Below, piece by piece: positions 25,087 to 26,838 of a DNA stretch of 26,838 nucleotides (positions are counted from its first letter, which is position 1; every line of letters starts with the position of its first letter). The position numbers and the translations under genes were made by a program. The stretch spans positions 1 through 26,838 of the forward strand of contig USSR01000013.1 in the NCBI GenBank assembly GCA_900557355.1, read 5' to 3'. The notes beneath the pieces were generated by a model, which worked only from the letters and a program-made list of their open reading frames with translations, had not been told where the DNA came from and searched no databases. This stretch comes from an uncultured Bacteroides sp. (GTDB lineage Bacteria; Bacteroidota; Bacteroidia; Bacteroidales; Bacteroidaceae).

Positions 25087-26415
25087 TTATTTATTTTTTG
25101 AGTCATCATACGTGAAAGGTATGAAATAAGTAATCAGAAAAGCTGGAATAGTTGCAATTAACACATAGATAAAGAAATTACGATATCCTAATAAGTCACT
25201 AAGATAACCACTAACCATTCCCGGAAGCATCACTCCCAGATTCATGATTCCTGAAGCAAATGCGTAATGTGACATTTGATGTTTGCCTGGAGCAATCTGT
25301 TGCATCATAAACAACGTCAGTCCGACAAAACCAAAGCCATAACCAAAATATTCCATTGTTATACAAGTTCCGATCAGATATACATTAGTAGGCTGTGCAA
25401 CTGCCAAAAAAGTATAGGCTACAAACGGAAGATTAAAAATACAGCAGAGAGTAAATAGTGTCTTTTTCAATCCGAACTTAGAAACATAAATACCTGCCAA
25501 CAATGAGCCTAAAACGAAAGCAGCGGAACCAAAGATACCATTTAGCGTGCCGATCTCTGTTAACGACAGTCCTAAGCCGCCTACATCCCTTGAAGCACGT
25601 AAAAACAGCGGAGCTATTTTCATGATAAAGCCTTCTGCCAAACGATATAAAATAATAAAACAGATGTAATAAAGAATATGCTTTTTAGTAAAGAAGTTAG
25701 CAATGACTGCTACCAATTCGTGCCCAACCTCCGATGCAGTTTTCTTTGTTGTTGACGGAACCTGTGTAGAAGGTAACATTTTTATATGATAAATACCGAT
25801 CAGTACCATTATTGCCGCAATTACGCCGAAAATAATCATCCATGCAGATGAATATGCTCCTTTGTTAGCATCTATCGAAGCACCTTCTATTGCTCCGAAG
25901 TGCTCTGCCAATGCTCCTGCCATAGCAACTAATCCTCCATTAGCAACCAATTTGGCTACATTATAAAAAGCACCCTGCACTCCGATATATTTTGCCTGAT
26001 CTTCTTTGTTCAATTCAGCCATATATACACCATCACAAGCAATATCGTGCGTTGCTCCACTAAAAGCAATCACTGCCATCGTAGAGATACTTATGGCGAA
26101 AAAGTAATCGAAAAACAAAGAAAAGGCTACTACTCCAAACAATACACCACTCAATAATTCTGTAATCAATACGAAGAATTTTTTCGTCCGATACATTTCA
26201 AGAAAAGGGCTCCACAAAAATTTCAGTGTCCAAGGCATCATAATCAGAGAAGTCCAGAATGCAATTTGCGTATCCGAAATTCCAAGATCCTTAAACATGA
26301 AAACAGAAACCAGATTAATAGCAATAAAGGGAAGTCCCATTGCAAAATAAGCAGTAGGTACCCAGCAAGCCGGGTTAATAGTTTTTCGTTGAGAAGCAGT
26401 TTTATTCTGTTGCAT
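25087..26415 (-). CDS. MFS (AmpG/PAT-like) sugar transporter
   Basis: A 442-residue inner-membrane protein with about 12 hydrophobic helices and a longer cytoplasmic loop near residues 215-240. The opening [13 protein letters not shown] and the segment [16 protein letters not shown] are typical of the AmpG/PAT-like major facilitator group, which includes the muropeptide permease AmpG. The next gene is a cytoplasmic Man-GlcNAc type phosphorylase, so the cargo is probably a mannose-containing disaccharide; this is inferred from context. It is followed after 16 bases by GH130. The 98-bp gap before it holds a terminator-like hairpin and an 11-bp inverted repeat. Confidence 0.92.
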   Translation of the reverse strand: MQQNKTASQRKTINPACWVPTAYFAMGLPFIAINLVSVFMFKDLGISDTQIAFWTSLIMMPWTLKFLWSPFLEMYRTKKFFVLITELLSGVLFGVVAFSLFFDYFFAISISTMAVIAFSGATHDIACDGVYMAELNKEDQAKYIGVQGAFYNVAKLVANGGLVAMAGALAEHFGAIEGASIDANKGAYSSAWMIIFGVIAAIMVLIGIYHIKMLPSTQVPSTTKKTASEVGHELVAVIANFFTKKHILYYICFIILYRLAEGFIMKIAPLFLRASRDVGGLGLSLTEIGTLNGIFGSAAFVLGSLLAGIYVSKFGLKKTLFTLCCIFNLPFVAYTFLAVAQPTNVYLIGTCITMEYFGYGFGFVGLTLFMMQQIAPGKHQMSHYAFASGIMNLGVMLPGMVSGYLSDLLGYRNFFIYVLIATIPAFLITYFIPFTYDDSKNK

Positions 26416-26424
26416 AAATCATAG

Positions 26425-26465
26425 TATATAGATGAAAAAAAACATTTTTCTGACTCATCTATATA
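26425..26465. promoter_or_regulatory. 11-bp inverted repeat in the transporter leader
   Basis: TATATAGATGA (26425-26435) and TCATCTATATA (26455-26465) are perfect reverse complements 19 bases apart, ending 9 bases before the transporter start codon. As RNA this would form a hairpin close to the ribosome site; as DNA it could be an operator. Neither role is proven. Confidence 0.45.
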
Positions 26466-26475
26466 TAATACAACT

Positions 26476-26504
26476 AAAAGGGGGAAACTACTAACGTCTC
26501 CCCC
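26476..26504 (-). terminator. Possible partial terminator after the edge gene
   Basis: On the minus strand GGGGGAGAC and GTTTCCCCC (26480-26504) form a 9-bp stem with one G-U pair, followed by TTTTAG. It lies within 10 bases of the upstream stop codon. The short T-run suggests attenuation rather than full stop, which would reduce but not end transcription into the transporter. Confidence 0.5.
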
Positions 26505-26513
26505 CTACTTTTT

Positions 26514-26838
26514 TTATTTTATTATCACTTCGTCTATAAAGAACCACGAAGGATGGCCTACACCATAATGCCAAGTCGGACATTCTTTCGTTCCGGTGAC
26601 TTCTACTTTCACATAACGAGTTTTTATCGGTTCGGCTGATTCAGCCTTGACTCCACGGAATTTTACCTCACCGGTACGTTCTTCCGGTAAATCAATCGTT
26701 TTCCAATGTGTATAATGCTCACCGTCTTCAGCATATGAATAAACCACCTTTAGAGGAAAAAGAATCCAGGCCCCTATTTGATGAAGAAAATCTGTTTCCA
26801 CACTTTGTATCTCTTTTGTTTCGCCCAAATCTATAACA
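26514..26838 (-). CDS. 3' end of a glycosidase with a discoidin-like domain, probably GH20 (partial)
   Basis: The last 108 codons read in from the right edge; the frame continues upstream as VIDLGETKEIQ, so the gene is cut by the window. The segment is a galactose-binding, F5/8 type C-like beta-sandwich (VIDLGE, then FLHQIGAWILFPLKVVYSY, then RYVKVEV, ending WFFIDEVIIK). In Bacteroides this C-terminal form is common in GH20 beta-N-acetylhexosaminidases (pattern CP.WH.G.G..WFFIDE). The operon context of transporter, GH130 and GH92 fits a GlcNAc-releasing enzyme of N-glycan breakdown. The catalytic domain is outside the window, so the family is inferred. Confidence 0.6.
   Translation of the reverse strand, partial: VIDLGETKEIQSVETDFLHQIGAWILFPLKVVYSYAEDGEHYTHWKTIDLPEERTGEVKFRGVKAESAEPIKTRYVKVEVTGTKECPTWHYGVGHPSWFFIDEVIIK

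Noticed and set aside
25071..25109. Longer N-terminus for the GH130 protein, starting at 25109
   Set aside because: It overlaps the end of the transporter gene, the extra 13 residues show no conserved pattern, and the start at 25070 gives the normal family N-terminus.
26514..26828. A complete 104-residue gene starting at 26828
   Set aside because: The start would be TTG, and the reading frame continues upstream as VIDLGE to the window edge, matching the start of a discoidin-like domain; it is the tail of a longer gene.

Overview
The window looks like the chromosome of a gut Bacteroides, of the B. thetaiotaomicron/B. ovatus type. The reasons are a SusC/SusD pair, many secreted carbohydrate-active enzymes, lipoprotein signals with a Cys followed by polar or acidic residues, promoters of the TTTG / TAnnTTTG type, and AT-rich gaps. 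Every convincing gene lies on the minus strand, so transcription runs from right to left. No tRNA, rRNA, CRISPR array, integrase or transposase gene was seen, and no regulator gene (HTCS, SusR-like or ECF sigma/anti-sigma) is present.

Right part (21.8-26.8 kb): a tight operon made of the 3' end of a probable GH20 beta-hexosaminidase, an MFS transporter, a GH130 mannoside phosphorylase and a GH92 alpha-mannosidase, closed by a clear terminator. This is the logic of host or plant N-glycan use: trim GlcNAc, remove alpha-mannose, import Man-GlcNAc and phosphorolyse it.

Middle (13.3-21.5 kb): a secreted TIM-barrel isomerase-like protein preceded by a 22-bp-phased array of dyad repeats, then a surface lipoprotein with a beta-helix region, a SusC-type TonB-dependent transporter and a long SusD-type lipoprotein, closed by a terminator. 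A DUF6261-type gene with its own terminator and a 41-bp repeat array then interrupts the locus.

Left part (1-11.8 kb): pectin enzymes in the order PL1 lyase, DUF3826 protein, GH43-type lipoprotein, a GH143-GH142-type two-enzyme fusion, GH78 rhamnosidase, GH28 galacturonidase and the start of another secreted protein. The GH143-GH142 fusion next to GH43, GH78, GH28 and PL1 is, as I remember it, the order of the B. thetaiotaomicron rhamnogalacturonan-II locus around BT1017-BT1023, followed by an N-glycan cluster around BT1032-BT1035. The window is therefore best read as the RG-II polysaccharide utilisation locus joined to the end of an N-glycan locus. Locus tags are from memory and were not checked.

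The enzymology is largely that of a known system. The less explained parts are the DUF3826 partner of the lyase, the secreted TIM-barrel protein that appears to have lost a metal ligand, the DUF6261 gene, and several structured non-coding elements: the 22-bp array, a 182-bp nested palindrome, the 41-bp repeats, and an inverted repeat that supplies the last codons of the GH28 gene.
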